A DNA stretch of 64,000 bases from Candidatus Bathyoplasma sp. NZ (lineage in GTDB: Bacteria; Bacillota_I; Bacilli_A; MAG-NZ). Every line of letters starts with the position of its first letter. The first letter of the stretch is position 1. This document shows positions 17,299-27,001 of the stretch, piece after piece. The stretch lies in NCBI GenBank assembly GCA_013332095.1, contig JABENI010000006.1, positions 61,130 through 125,129 of the forward strand, given 5' to 3'. A program made the position numbers and the translations under genes. A model generated the notes under the pieces. That model was not told the DNA's origin, ran no database searches, and saw nothing but the letters and a program-made list of their open reading frames with translations.

Positions 17299-20200
17299 AT
17301 GAATAGAAGTAAATATATAGATTATATAATAAAGAAACTTACAATCTTAAGTGATGAAATTTATAATTTAGGATTGATTCATTTGCTTAATTTAAATACT
17401 CACTTAGAGAACTTTATTAGAGATTTCTTCAATGTATTATTTGAATATGAACTAGTGAATTTAAATAAAAATTCTCCAAATGCTAGAGGAATAGATTTAA
17501 TTGATAACACCAATAAAATTTTAATACAAGTTACTTCGGAATGTTCAAAGTCAAAAATAGAATCATCTTTAAACAGTGAAATTTGTGAACAGAATCCAGA
17601 GTATATATTTATTTTTGTTACCCTTAGAAAACAAGGTGCTAGATATCAAATTAAGCATAATAAATTTCAAAATAATACGAAAGTTAAATTTGACAATGAA
17701 AAATTTATTTACGATCTTGAAAAATTGACAAGAGAAATTAATGATGCTGATATTGATAAATTAAAAAATTTGTATGAATTATGTCAGAAAGAATTTAACA
17801 ATACACACGGTTTTGATAATTTTGATGTAAAATATTTAACTTTAAAACCTAGTATTAGTCGTTCAATAAGAGAAATCATTGGTAGATCAGATGTTATTGA
17901 AACTGTTAGCAAAAATTTTTCTGAAAGTACTAATATTGTATTACTTTTAGGAATGGGTGGTATTGGAAAAACAGCTATTTGTAAACATATCTTTTCAAAA
18001 AGTGAAAATCAATATGATTATTTGGCTTGGGTTGATTATGATGGTGATTTTAAATTATCTATGGTTAATGCATTTAAACAAGAAATGCTAGAAAATAGGT
18101 TCAAAGAAAGCGAAATTGATAAAAAATTTGATTGGATAATTGCATTTCTTGCTAATTCAAAAAATTCGATATTGTTAGTAATTGATAATATAGATAGAAC
18201 AGTAAATGAAGATACAAGTTTGGATTATATTAATAAGTTAAGTAACAACTGTCACATATTGCTTGGCTCAAGAACAAAGCTTGATGCAGAGATAATTGAA
18301 ATTAAGGGATTAAAAAAAGAAGATGCCATAAAATTATTTTATCGCTCTTATAGTGGACAACAAGATGATAGGGTTGCAAAAATAATAGAAAAAATTTATT
18401 GCCATCCACTAATGATAGAATTAATTGCTAAGACAATAGAGGTTAGTTCGTGTAGCTTAGATGATATTTATGCACTAATAGAGAATTTTAATTTAGGTAA
18501 AATAGAAGAAGAAGTTTCTACACAATGGGGAAACCAAAGAGATAAGTCAGTTATAATGCATTTGTATGAACTTTATAAATTTGATGAAGATAATAAATTA
18601 TTATCTGATGAAGAGAGAAAGTTGTTAGAAATTATAATTTTGTTTAAGGAAAATACTGATATCAATAAAAAAGATTTTAAACAAATTGCTGAGTTATCAA
18701 ATTTTAATGTATTAAATAACTTATTTAAAAAAGGTTGGCTCCTAAATTCATCTAAATCTTTTCAAATTCATGCGATTGTAAAAACAGCGATCAAAACACA
18801 AATTAAACTGGAATCTATCAATTATAATATTATTTCTAAATTTACTAAAATACTTGAGCGTGGCATGGAAGGTAAATTTACTGATGTTATCCATAATTTA
18901 ATTCATGTGGAAGAAATATATAATTATTATGAGAGCATAAAAGATGAAAATTTAGGATTTTTGATGTTAAACATTGGTATGACTTATTATACATTTGGTA
19001 GATATAAAGAGTCATTAAGGTGGAATATTGATGCTTCAAAAATGTTTGAAGAAGTTTTAGGGAAAAATGGTATAAATACTGCGGATAGTTATAATAACAT
19101 TGGTATAGTTTATAGCAGTATGGGCAAATATGAAGAGTCCTTAACATGGCATAATAAATCTTTAAAAATAAATGAAAAAGTCTTAGGGAAAAATGATATA
19201 AATACTGCGAAAAGTTATAATAACATCGGTTTAGTTTATGGTAATATGGGGAAATATGAAGAGTCTTTGATATGGTATAATAAATCCTTAAAAATAAATG
19301 AAGAAGTCTCAGGGAAAAATGGTATAAATACTGCGGATAATTATAATAACATTGGTTTAGTTTATCGTGAAATGGGAAAATATGAAGAGTCCTTAATATG
19401 GTTGAATAAATGCTTAAAAATAAAAGAAAAAGTCTTAGGAAAAAATGATATAAGTACTGCTATAAGTTATAATAATACTGGTGTAGTTTATGGTAATATG
19501 GGGAAATATGAAGAGTCCTTAACATGGTATAATAAATCCTTAAAAATAAGAGAGGAAATCTTAGGGAAAAATGATATAAATACTGCGGATAGTTATAATA
19601 ACATTGCTTCAGTTTATAGTGATATGGGGAAATATGAAGAGTCTCTAACATGGTATGGTAAATCCTTAAAAATAAATGAGGAAGTCATAGGTAAAAATGA
19701 TATAAAGACTGCGGATAGTTATAATAACATTGGTTTAGTTTATAGTGAAATGGGAAAATATGAAGAGTCCTTAATATGGTTGAATAAATGCTTAAAAATA
19801 AAAGAAAAAGTCTTAGGAAAAAATGATATAAATACTGCGGATAGTTATAATAATACTGGTGTAGTTTATGGTAATATGGAGAAATATGAAGAGTCCTTAA
19901 CATGGTATAATAAATCCTTAAAAATAAGAGAGGAGATCTTAGGGAAAAATGATATAAATACTGCGGAAAGTTATCATAACATTGCTTCAGTTTATGGTGA
20001 TATGGGGAAATATGAAGAGTCTTTAACATGGTATGGTAAATCCTTAAAAATAAATGAGGAAGTCTTAGGGGAAAATGATATAAAGACTGCGATAAATTAT
20101 AATAACATTGGTGCAGTTTATGGTAATATGGGGAAATATGAAGAGTCCTTAACATGGTATAATAAATCCTTAAAAATAAGAGAGGAGATCTTAGGGGAAA

Positions 20201-20388
20201 ATGATATAAAGACTGCGGAAAATTATAATAACATTGGTTTAGTTTATAGTGAGATGGGGGCATATGAAGAGTCCCTAATCTGGCATAATAAAGCCTTAAA
20301 AATAACAGAAGAAATTTTTGGAATGAATCATACAAAAACAATTGAAATTATTAAAAATATAAATGTTGTCCTAAATATCACGAAATAA
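17299..20388 (+). CDS. STAND NTPase: SMEK-like N-domain, NB-ARC NTPase, TPR array
   Basis: 1029 residues. Residues 1-165 resemble SMEK-type N-domains, with GIDLIDNTNKILIQVTSE in a nuclease-like strand pattern. An NB-ARC-like ATPase follows: P-loop LLGMGGIGKTAICKHIF (about 215-231), Walker B SILLVIDNID, sensor HILLGSRTKLD and CHPLMIELIAKTI at the GLPL place, then a winged-helix-like part. From residue 551 on there are eleven 42-residue TPRs (GKYEESLxWYNKSLKI). STAND ATPases of this build sense a ligand with the repeats and oligomerise to fire the N-terminal effector, as in bacterial NLR-like anti-phage proteins. AAGGGGGTG is the RBS. The reading frame is intact despite the repeats. Confidence 0.85.
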   Translation: MNRSKYIDYIIKKLTILSDEIYNLGLIHLLNLNTHLENFIRDFFNVLFEYELVNLNKNSPNARGIDLIDNTNKILIQVTSECSKSKIESSLNSEICEQNPEYIFIFVTLRKQGARYQIKHNKFQNNTKVKFDNEKFIYDLEKLTREINDADIDKLKNLYELCQKEFNNTHGFDNFDVKYLTLKPSISRSIREIIGRSDVIETVSKNFSESTNIVLLLGMGGIGKTAICKHIFSKSENQYDYLAWVDYDGDFKLSMVNAFKQEMLENRFKESEIDKKFDWIIAFLANSKNSILLVIDNIDRTVNEDTSLDYINKLSNNCHILLGSRTKLDAEIIEIKGLKKEDAIKLFYRSYSGQQDDRVAKIIEKIYCHPLMIELIAKTIEVSSCSLDDIYALIENFNLGKIEEEVSTQWGNQRDKSVIMHLYELYKFDEDNKLLSDEERKLLEIIILFKENTDINKKDFKQIAELSNFNVLNNLFKKGWLLNSSKSFQIHAIVKTAIKTQIKLESINYNIISKFTKILERGMEGKFTDVIHNLIHVEEIYNYYESIKDENLGFLMLNIGMTYYTFGRYKESLRWNIDASKMFEEVLGKNGINTADSYNNIGIVYSSMGKYEESLTWHNKSLKINEKVLGKNDINTAKSYNNIGLVYGNMGKYEESLIWYNKSLKINEEVSGKNGINTADNYNNIGLVYREMGKYEESLIWLNKCLKIKEKVLGKNDISTAISYNNTGVVYGNMGKYEESLTWYNKSLKIREEILGKNDINTADSYNNIASVYSDMGKYEESLTWYGKSLKINEEVIGKNDIKTADSYNNIGLVYSEMGKYEESLIWLNKCLKIKEKVLGKNDINTADSYNNTGVVYGNMEKYEESLTWYNKSLKIREEILGKNDINTAESYHNIASVYGDMGKYEESLTWYGKSLKINEEVLGENDIKTAINYNNIGAVYGNMGKYEESLTWYNKSLKIREEILGENDIKTAENYNNIGLVYSEMGAYEESLIWHNKALKITEEIFGMNHTKTIEIIKNINVVLNITK
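18949..20334 (+). repeat. 126-bp tandem repeats encoding TPRs
   Basis: Eleven units of 126 bases inside the STAND gene; the first is divergent. Units starting at 19075, 19201, 19327 and so on keep exact 126-base register. The three units 19327-19704 (types ending WLNKCLKIKEK, WYNKSLKIREE, WYGKSLKINEE) recur in the same order at 19705-20082, a tandem 378-base duplication. Confidence 0.9.
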
Positions 20389-20395
20389 AAAGAAA

Positions 20396-20817
20396 TTATT
20401 TAAGCAGAATATACCACTTTATAATTTTAATTATTAATTAACAACGATATTTTTCAAGTTTAAATCATTTAAATTTTGAGATTTCGACATATTAAAATAA
20501 CAATCTTTCTTTAAACTATTTTTAATTTGATATCATTAAGTTAGTTTTGTACTTAAATATTCAAACTTCTAGTTAACATTGATTATTGTACCAATGAATA
20601 TGCAGCAATAATTTAAATTTCTCTAAATTTTTAAATGACCTATTTTTTAAAGATTCAATTTTAAGTATTTTATGCGTTGTTTCTGAAACTTTATTAATAT
20701 ATAAGCACGTAGCTTAGATAATGATTTTGCGATATTAAAAATTTCAAGTATTTCTTCAATTGTTTTATTTTTAATTTATAAAATGTCAATTTTGTTCCCA
20801 ATTTTTAAGCTTTTGTT
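20396..20817. other. Gene-free stretch after the STAND gene
   Basis: AT-rich spacer with stops in all frames. I see no clear terminator and no gene. Confidence 0.4.
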
Positions 20818-20945
20818 GGTTCTGTTGCAAAGTTTTTAAAGATATCATTTTTATAAGTTTTCTAAATTCTAAATAGTTGCTATTAAGAAAATTAGTTTCA
20901 AATATTCTCAAAAAATTCTACGAATTCAAACTTTGCAACAGAACT
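20818..20945. mobile_element. 128-bp MITE-like element with IS6 terminal repeats
   Basis: GGTTCTGTTGCAAAGTTT at 20818-20835 and AAACTTTGCAACAGAACT at 20928-20945 are inverted copies with one mismatch at the very end. The 92 bases between them encode nothing. The flanking 8 bases do not match, so no target duplication survives. It is either a miniature element that an IS6 transposase could move or a deletion derivative. Confidence 0.7.
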
Positions 20946-21189
20946 ATTTTTATTGTCATTTATATTATTGAAAGTTGTGAGGAATAGCAATTGAGTTGGA
21001 GTTCAGTTATTCTTTTCCCTTTTTATAGAGATTTTAATTTGCAATAAAAAAAGCAAATTAATATAATCTATACAATATATTAGATAAATTAATTTGACAA
21101 AAAATTTGAAAATTTGAATAAATTAATTCTTTAAATAACACAATTGCTCTTGCTTTATTATATCTTTCATTAATACTCTGTATTTTTTT

Positions 21190-21470
21190 ACTCATTATAA
21201 GAGTCACCAATATTTTGAATATAATATTAAATATTATATGGAAAGCATTTTTGTTTATTTACGCAAAATTTTGTCGTACAACCTAAATTATGAAATCAAG
21301 TAAATATAACTAATTTTTGTCTCTCTTTTTTTTACAAGTTACTGGATTTGCTGTGGCTTTTCAATTAGAAGAATTTTTTTTGTATGAACCTCACATGTAG
21401 TTTTTCAACCCTTTTTACCTTTATGAATTACTCCACTCCTTTCGTGTTTTACTGCCATATTCTCATCTCC
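21190..21470 (-). mobile_element. IS1634-like relic (end segment)
   Basis: TATTTTGAATATAATATTAA and about 250 bases beyond match 40020-40280, which sits beside a recognisable IS1634-type transposase relic. On the minus strand ATGGCAGTAAAACACGAAAG opens MAVKHERSGVIHKG in both copies, then breaks. Confidence 0.5.
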
Positions 21471-21763
21471 TTCTAATGTTTATAATTTATTAATATGTTA
21501 TTCAAATACTATCTAAAATTTTGTAGAATCACCATGCCAAAAATAATGTTAATTAAATATGAGTGGTAATTTTGGTATTAACTAAGGCCATGAAACAATT
21601 ATAGGATTTTTAGAAGAATAAAACAAAAAAATGAACTTGAAAAATTAGAAGAAAATAAAATCTAATCTATTTCAGATATTCCAGCAAGTCTCATATCTTT
21701 CGTAATACAGTATATTATGTTTTTATAAAGTTGTGCACTACTTTCAAGAAAAAACAAACATCA

Positions 21764-21815
21764 AGGCAAAGCGAGACCAAAGTTCGCCTGAAGATGATTG
21801 TGAATAAGTATAAAT
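21764..21815. repeat. Dispersed 50-bp repeat, second copy
   Basis: ATCAAGGCAAAGCGAGACCA...GATGATTGTGAAT matches 12778-12830. Nature unknown. Confidence 0.5.
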
Positions 21816-21839
21816 TTAAGTTATGCAATTTTTATTAAT

Positions 21840-21956
21840 TTTGATGAAGTTGGAGAAGTGAGTGAAGAAATAAAAGGAGATAATATTTCTTTAGATGATG
21901 AATTTGTATTATCAGAAGAAGTTAAAAATTTACTAGATAAAATAGAAGGAGAATAA
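21840..21956 (+). pseudogene. C-terminal tail of an acidic protein
   Basis: In-frame FDEVGEVSEEIKGD...DDEFVLSEEVKNLLDKIEGE then TAA. Its 5' end is cut at the dispersed repeat. It stops one base before the next ATG, as in an operon, so it is likely the last part of a gene once linked to the small membrane protein that follows. Confidence 0.4.
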
Positions 21957-21957
21957 G

Positions 21958-22249
21958 ATGTTTAATATGATATTATCAGGAAGTGGAAGTTTTGATCCAG
22001 TAGGAGATAACGATACAATAAAGGATATTTAATTTAGTAAAAGAGTTTTTAAATTGAGCGATGGTTATGGTATTTGCAGGATTTATAATAATGGCTTTAA
22101 TTCAAATGAGTTTAGCTAAAAAAAATGATGATGCAAGTAAAAACGATAAAGGAAAAGGCTATTTAATTAATACAGTATTTATTTTAGGTGTTATTGTAGT
22201 AGTAAATGCGATATTAGGAATAGTAGGTATAATGAATAAGAGATTTTAA
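21958..22249 (+). pseudogene. Small two-TM protein, perhaps conjugative pilin-like, with two lesions
   Basis: AAGGAG before ATG 21958 starts MFNMILSGSGSFDPVGDN, ending at a TAA (22030) after 24 codons. A one-base shift continues NLVKEFLN, then a TGA, then AMVMVFAGFIIMALIQMSLA, a charged loop (KKNDDASKNDKGKG) and a second span (TVFILGVIVVVNAILGIVGI) to TAA 22249. One 95-residue protein with two membrane spans thus seems broken by a frameshift and a nonsense codon (a Trp codon would fit). Size and shape resemble VirB2/TrbC-type pilins or Maff2-like proteins of integrative elements; this is a guess from shape. Alternatively only 22061-22249 (62 residues) is made. Confidence 0.4.
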
Positions 22250-22325
22250 AAGGTGACACTTAATATTCAAAGTGATTACACCGAAACTTAATAAAGATTT
22301 TCTTTATATGTGGTATAATATATAT

Positions 22326-23567
22326 ATGTATAAAATAAAAAGAAATAAAAGATTTGATATAAAAAGGATATCTAATTTTAGATATGTAACTTATGAAAAG
22401 GAAACAGGTGAATTAAGAGATATTTCTTACTGGGAGGCTAAGCAATTTAACAATTTAATACAGAAAATTGATTATTGTGATTCAAAAAAATTGATATTCA
22501 GAGGAGATATTTCTAATGTTACAAATTATATAAATAAGGGGATATTCGTTGTTGGCATAAAAGCCCAAGATTTTACGAATAAACTAAGGGGAGAATATTA
22601 TAAAGAAAGAAATCTTTCAAGTAAACAAAAAATAATCAAAATAAAAGAATATAGTAAAATGATAAATATAATGATTGAAAAATGTAGCGAATTGTCTGGT
22701 ATTTTTAAGATAGAAAGTTTGGATATGCTACAAGAAGAGAAAATTGAACATCACTACAGGTGTTTATGGGAGATAATACATAATAAGGGTAGTGCTATTT
22801 ATCTTAAAAATAGTAGTCCATATTGTTCTTTTACTGATTCATTTGATACAGCAAAGTATTTTTCTGAAACTAGGGCAAAAATTGCTGATTCAAATTTTAT
22901 TATTATTGGATATATAGATTCTTGCAATTATAATGATAATAATAAATACTCATTTACACATGAATTAAATGATTATTTAAAAAAAATGGGGATAGAATGG
23001 TATCTTAATACCCATAAAGAAATAATGTTCTATGAGGGTGTAATTAGTGCTAATATATTGTCCGTATTAGATTTTAAAAATAAAAAACTCATTATAAACT
23101 ACAGACTAATAGATGAAATGGAATATAATTCAAATTTAGATTTAGAAAAGATTGAGTGTGGTATGGATGAAGTTGAATTTGAAAGGGTATTAGATGAGGA
23201 TTCTCCATACAATGCATATTTCATTTTACACAGTGATGGTAGTAGAACAAGAAGAGTTAAATCTAATTTTAATAAGGAGGGATATTTTATGAATGAAGCC
23301 GATAAAGAAGCAATATTGAAAAATTATTTTTCTCATGATTCTATGAAAATATTTGTAAAATATTTTGATTGCTGGAACGACTTAAAAATATATGATACTT
23401 TATTAGATGAAGAAGGATTTACAGAAAATTCTGTTAAGCAGAGGATTAATAGAACGAAAAAAATCTTTGAGAATGAACTAGAATTTAAAGCACTAGATTT
23501 TATCATAAAAGCAAAAAAAGTTGACAAAGTAACTAAAAAACTTGCAGTGAAATTAAAAAAAAAATAA
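22326..23567 (+). CDS. Hypothetical protein with possible FRG/ADP-ribosyltransferase-like fold
   Basis: About 413 residues from ATG 22326; the frame is open back to a GTG at 22272. TATAAT at 22312-22317 sits only 8 bases before ATG 22326 and no RBS is seen, so the message may be leaderless. LIFRGDISNVTNYINKG, and later SPYCSFTDSFDTAKYFSETRAK, recall the Arg-x-x and Ser/Thr-Tyr features of FRG or ADP-ribosyltransferase folds, but key residues cannot be assigned. The C-terminal 100 residues are helical and Lys-rich (FENELEFKALDFIIKAKKVDK). It lies in the defence-like island with no operon partner. Function unknown. Confidence 0.5.
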   Translation: MYKIKRNKRFDIKRISNFRYVTYEKETGELRDISYWEAKQFNNLIQKIDYCDSKKLIFRGDISNVTNYINKGIFVVGIKAQDFTNKLRGEYYKERNLSSKQKIIKIKEYSKMINIMIEKCSELSGIFKIESLDMLQEEKIEHHYRCLWEIIHNKGSAIYLKNSSPYCSFTDSFDTAKYFSETRAKIADSNFIIIGYIDSCNYNDNNKYSFTHELNDYLKKMGIEWYLNTHKEIMFYEGVISANILSVLDFKNKKLIINYRLIDEMEYNSNLDLEKIECGMDEVEFERVLDEDSPYNAYFILHSDGSRTRRVKSNFNKEGYFMNEADKEAILKNYFSHDSMKIFVKYFDCWNDLKIYDTLLDEEGFTENSVKQRINRTKKIFENELEFKALDFIIKAKKVDKVTKKLAVKLKKK

Positions 23568-23868
23568 AATTAAGGATGTTTACTATAACTCTGTAATAAA
23601 AACTACAATTGTAAAATAAGACATTAAGTTTTTGCAGAAAAATATAGAATTGAAATATATTAAGATAACAATTCTCCAAATAGGAGTTTTAAAAAAAAGA
23701 TTTTAAGAATTATTTTTCAAATACTTAAGGTTATCTATTTTTGATATATATATTGGATTTTTTGTGTGTGAAAATAATCTTTATAAAAGTTAAATAGTTT
23801 TGGATTATTAATTTTAATAGAATTATTAAATATATAATAAAAAAACATAGGAAAGGAGATATTTAAGA

Positions 23869-24063
23869 ATGAGGATAGATTTAAGTTGTAGCAAATGTGG
23901 GTCAAAATTTTTTGAATATGACTCAGAAATTGAGTTTATGGAACTATCTGAAATAAAATGTGTTGATTGTGGTTATATATCGCAGAATTCAGAATTAGAT
24001 GAAATTAAGCAAGAAGTAATAGATTTAGGTATTAAAAAAGTTATGAATGAGCTTAAATTTTAA
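23869..24063 (+). CDS. Small zinc-ribbon protein
   Basis: 64 residues: LSCSKCGSKFFEY and IKCVDCGYIS give a four-cysteine zinc ribbon, followed by an acidic helix (LDEIKQEVIDLGIKKVMNEL). GAAAGGAGATATTT before the ATG is a strong RBS. A hairpin terminator follows. Single gene; partner unknown. Confidence 0.65.
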   Translation: MRIDLSCSKCGSKFFEYDSEIEFMELSEIKCVDCGYISQNSELDEIKQEVIDLGIKKVMNELKF

Positions 24064-24122
24064 ATTAAGAAATGACACATAAAGTTTGACTTATCTTTCG
24101 AATAATTTAATATTTAGGAATT

Positions 24123-24158
24123 AAAAAAGTGGAGCGTATTCAACGGTTTCACTTTTTT
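24123..24158. terminator. Hairpin terminator
   Basis: AAAAAAGTG at 24123-24131 pairs with CACTTTTTT at 24150-24158; T tract included. It follows the zinc-ribbon gene. Confidence 0.6.
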
Positions 24159-24391
24159 ATATATAAATTTTTATTTTCACTTTGAGAAATTGAATTTATT
24201 TTTAGTTTAAACGTAGATTTGAGTTGTTTAACTTTTGGAATGATTTTTATAAATTATAGCTAATTAACATTTTTTTGCTTAATTTTAAATATAACATAAT
24301 CACAAAATAATTATATTTTTTGTTAAAATTTGATGTGTAATAGATATAGATTGTTATTTTATATTTATTTAGAAAATTTTGAGGTGATTAC

Positions 24392-24850
24392 ATGGAAATT
24401 AATTTGAATTCAAAAGCTAATATGGTTTGGAATGTTGCAAATAGTTTAAGAGATGTATATAAAAAGGCATCAATATGGTAATGTTATCTTACCTATGGTT
24501 GTATAAAAAGGTTTGATGATATTTTACTTGAAACAAAAGATAATGTTTATAAGACTTTTTTAGAGATTAAAGAAATAGATGAACATGATTTAATCTTAAA
24601 AGGGATTTCAGGTAATGATTTTTACAACAAATCAAAATTTACTTTTAGTAATTTGCTAAATAGTTCAGATAATATTGAATCTAATTTCAATGATTATATT
24701 AATGGTTTTTCTGAAAATATTCTAGACATTATGAAGAATTACGAATTATTAAAACATATAGAAAAGTTAGAAAGAATAATATTTTATATGGCGTAGTAGA
24801 TGCAGTAGCCAAAGTAGACCTTCACTCAAGTGAAGTTTGTTTTATTAATT
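24392..24850 (+). pseudogene. Type I restriction methyltransferase (HsdM) N-terminal relic
   Basis: GAGGTGATTAC then ATG 24392: ANMVWNVANSLRDVYKKA is the HsdM start ('...IWxIAdxLRGxYKpxeYGkVILP'). A TAA and frame change follow, then CIKRFDDILLETKD (HsdM 'PlTVLRRFD'), DYINGFSENILDIMKNYEL and VVDAVAKVDLHSSEV. The catalytic NPPF part is absent, cut by the IS6 copy that begins near 24870. Only 150 of about 500 residues remain. No hsdR is present; an hsdS tail lies at the far right end of the window. Confidence 0.75.
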
Positions 24851-24869
24851 TATAAAATAAAATAAATTA

Positions 24870-25604
24870 GGTGTGGATGAAATATAAATATTTTAATCAA
24901 AAACACTATAGTACGAATATCAGGTGAGATGGTATTTAAAATATCCCCTATTACTGAGAAATTTAAAAGAAATAGAGCGTGGAATCACTGTTGATCATTC
25001 AATTATTAATAGGTGGGGTTGAGAATATGCACCTTTAATCGAAATCAAAATAAGAAAGTTTGTAAATAAAACAAATGACTCATGGCGAACGGATGAAACT
25101 TATATTAAAATTAGAGGAAAGTGGATATATCTCTATAGAGCAGTCGATTCTAATGGCGCAACAATAGATTTTATGCTATCTCTAAAAAGAGATATAAATG
25201 ATGGTAAATCATTTTTTTAGAAAAGCACTAAAGCAGTACATAATATCCAGCCTAGGATTATAAATGTTGATAAATATATGGCACTGAAATTGCTATAAAG
25301 AACTTGAGAGAACTGAAAGCAACTAAGTTTAGAAATATTAAATATTTAAATAATATAATTGAATCAGATCATAGGGGAATAAGAAATAACAAAACAAATA
25401 TTAGGTTTCAAATCATTTCAGTCTGCCTCCATTACGATAAGAGGAATAGGAAACATTTGCGTTGATAAAAAAAGACCAAATTGAGGGAGTCAATTCGGTT
25501 CATGAAGAAATCAAGTTGATTAGTAATCAGTTTTTTAGAATTGTATAAAAAAGGGAAAAATATTTTTTAGTTCATATAAATATTTATTTTAGAATTTTTG
25601 CAAC
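24870..25604 (+). mobile_element. Nearly full-length but dead IS6-family element
   Basis: Frames in order give [73 protein letters not shown] and FKSFQSASITIRGIGN, covering the whole IS6 transposase with its DDE region, but stops and frame changes interrupt them. TTTTTGCAACAGAACT at 25587-25602 is the right end. It cuts off the hsdM relic. Confidence 0.75.
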
Positions 25605-25764
25605 AGAACTCAATGATGATTGTGTGCTATGCTCAAACGGATTTTTTTTTGAAGAGTACATTAAGAAAATTATAAAATCATTTGATAGATTAATAATCGT
25701 AATTTTTTGGACTAAAAATCTCGGAAATTTCAAGAAATGAAATAACCTATATTTTTACAATTAT

Positions 25765-25793
25765 TTTACTTATGAGTAATTATGCTGTATAAT
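25765..25793 (+). promoter_or_regulatory. Sigma-A type promoter before the FRG-DUF262 pair
   Basis: TTTACT at 25765-25770, 17-base spacer, TATAAT at 25788-25793. The first gene starts about 140 bases downstream. Confidence 0.55.
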
Positions 25794-25930
25794 GAAAGAA
25801 ATCATAAATATGTTAATAATATAATATATAATTTCATTTATCTAAAAGTGGAATTTCAAATTATGTTGGTTATTTATCATTAATTCATTGTGCAAAACTA
25901 AGTGTATTGAATTTTATTAGGGGGTATTTT

Positions 25931-26986
25931 TTGAACGATAATAAAAAAAGCAATGATACAATTTTTGCGGCTTTGAAAATTAATTATGTTAACTCTGTTA
26001 ATAAACCTACGACAAGTAAATTAAAAAAAGATCTTGAATTAGGTGATTTTACAGAGGATGAAAAAAATAAAATAATTGATTTCTATGAAAAACTTCGAGA
26101 AAACGCCACTCGAGAGAATAATGAATATTTATTTGACTATATTTCAAATTTACAAATTGAGGAATACTTACAAGAGCAACCGAAAGATTTCGTAGATGAT
26201 GAAACCGCAAGAGAAAAGAAAGTTAATACGAAAGACTTTCTTAAGGGAAAATATAAAGTTAATGATTGTGCTGAGATTTATACATTAAAGGATTATATAG
26301 AATTCGTAGAATCTCTAAGAGGAGATGTATACGTTTCTAGAGGACAAAAATATTATAATTATAATTTCTTACCATCTGCAAAAAGGACGGATAAGAAAAG
26401 CAAAGAAGAATTATCAAAAGATGTCGTAAATGGAATGTTTACAAAATTTAAGCAAAAATTATTACATTATTATCCGGAATTTGGAAAAAAAACAGATATT
26501 GAAAAAAGGGCATTGGCCCAACATTTTGGGCTTCCTACTTTTTTCATAGACTTTACCGAATCGCATTTTGTTTCTTTGCTATTTTCAATAGAGGACATTA
26601 AAGCAACTGATGAGGATGGAATTATTCTTTTTCTAAACCCAGAGGTAATTAACCAAAAATCTTGCGATATTAACCATATAATAGATTGTTCAAGTGCGCA
26701 AGATGAAAAGAAAAATCAAGACATATTAGACAGGAGTTTTGTTTTTCTTAAATCTGACTACATACATAGCAGAATTCACGTGCAAAAAGGATGTTTTTTT
26801 AATTTTCCCGCGGGGAAATCCGAAGATGATGCAATTAAATTAATAAAGGAAAATTGTCAAATTGCGATTATTAAAGCAGAATGTAAAAAAAGCATAACGG
26901 ATTCATTATTTGAACTAGGATTCAATTTTGAAAATATATATCCGGATTTAGACAATGCAGTCAAAAGTATAGTATTTCAGAAATAA
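25931..26986 (+). CDS. FRG-domain protein
   Basis: 351 residues from TTG 25931, which has AGGGGG six bases upstream; the TTG at 25907 lies before that RBS. Residues 110-345 are an FRG domain: DVYVSRGQKYYNYNFLPSAKR has the Arg-Gly-Gln that names the family, then EKRALAQHFGLPTFFIDFTESHFVSLLFSIED, the usual 'QHyGlPTrllDwT.np..AL.FA' block, and RIHVQKGCFFNFPAG. FRG domains are common in defence and toxin-like loci; activity is not established. The first 100 residues are helical and charged. It lies 15 bases before a DUF262 gene, so the two make a pair. Confidence 0.85.
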   Translation: MNDNKKSNDTIFAALKINYVNSVNKPTTSKLKKDLELGDFTEDEKNKIIDFYEKLRENATRENNEYLFDYISNLQIEEYLQEQPKDFVDDETAREKKVNTKDFLKGKYKVNDCAEIYTLKDYIEFVESLRGDVYVSRGQKYYNYNFLPSAKRTDKKSKEELSKDVVNGMFTKFKQKLLHYYPEFGKKTDIEKRALAQHFGLPTFFIDFTESHFVSLLFSIEDIKATDEDGIILFLNPEVINQKSCDINHIIDCSSAQDEKKNQDILDRSFVFLKSDYIHSRIHVQKGCFFNFPAGKSEDDAIKLIKENCQIAIIKAECKKSITDSLFELGFNFENIYPDLDNAVKSIVFQK

Positions 26987-27001
26987 TATTAGGAGGATAA
27001 A

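Noticed and set aside
19075..20334. Regular 126-base tandem repeats considered as a CRISPR-like or satellite array
   Set aside because: Units are contiguous, in frame and encode TPRs; there are no spacers.
19685..20341. Long minus-strand open frame of 218 codons
   Set aside because: It is the antisense of the 126-base TPR repeats; periodic codon use keeps the frame open. It has no RBS.
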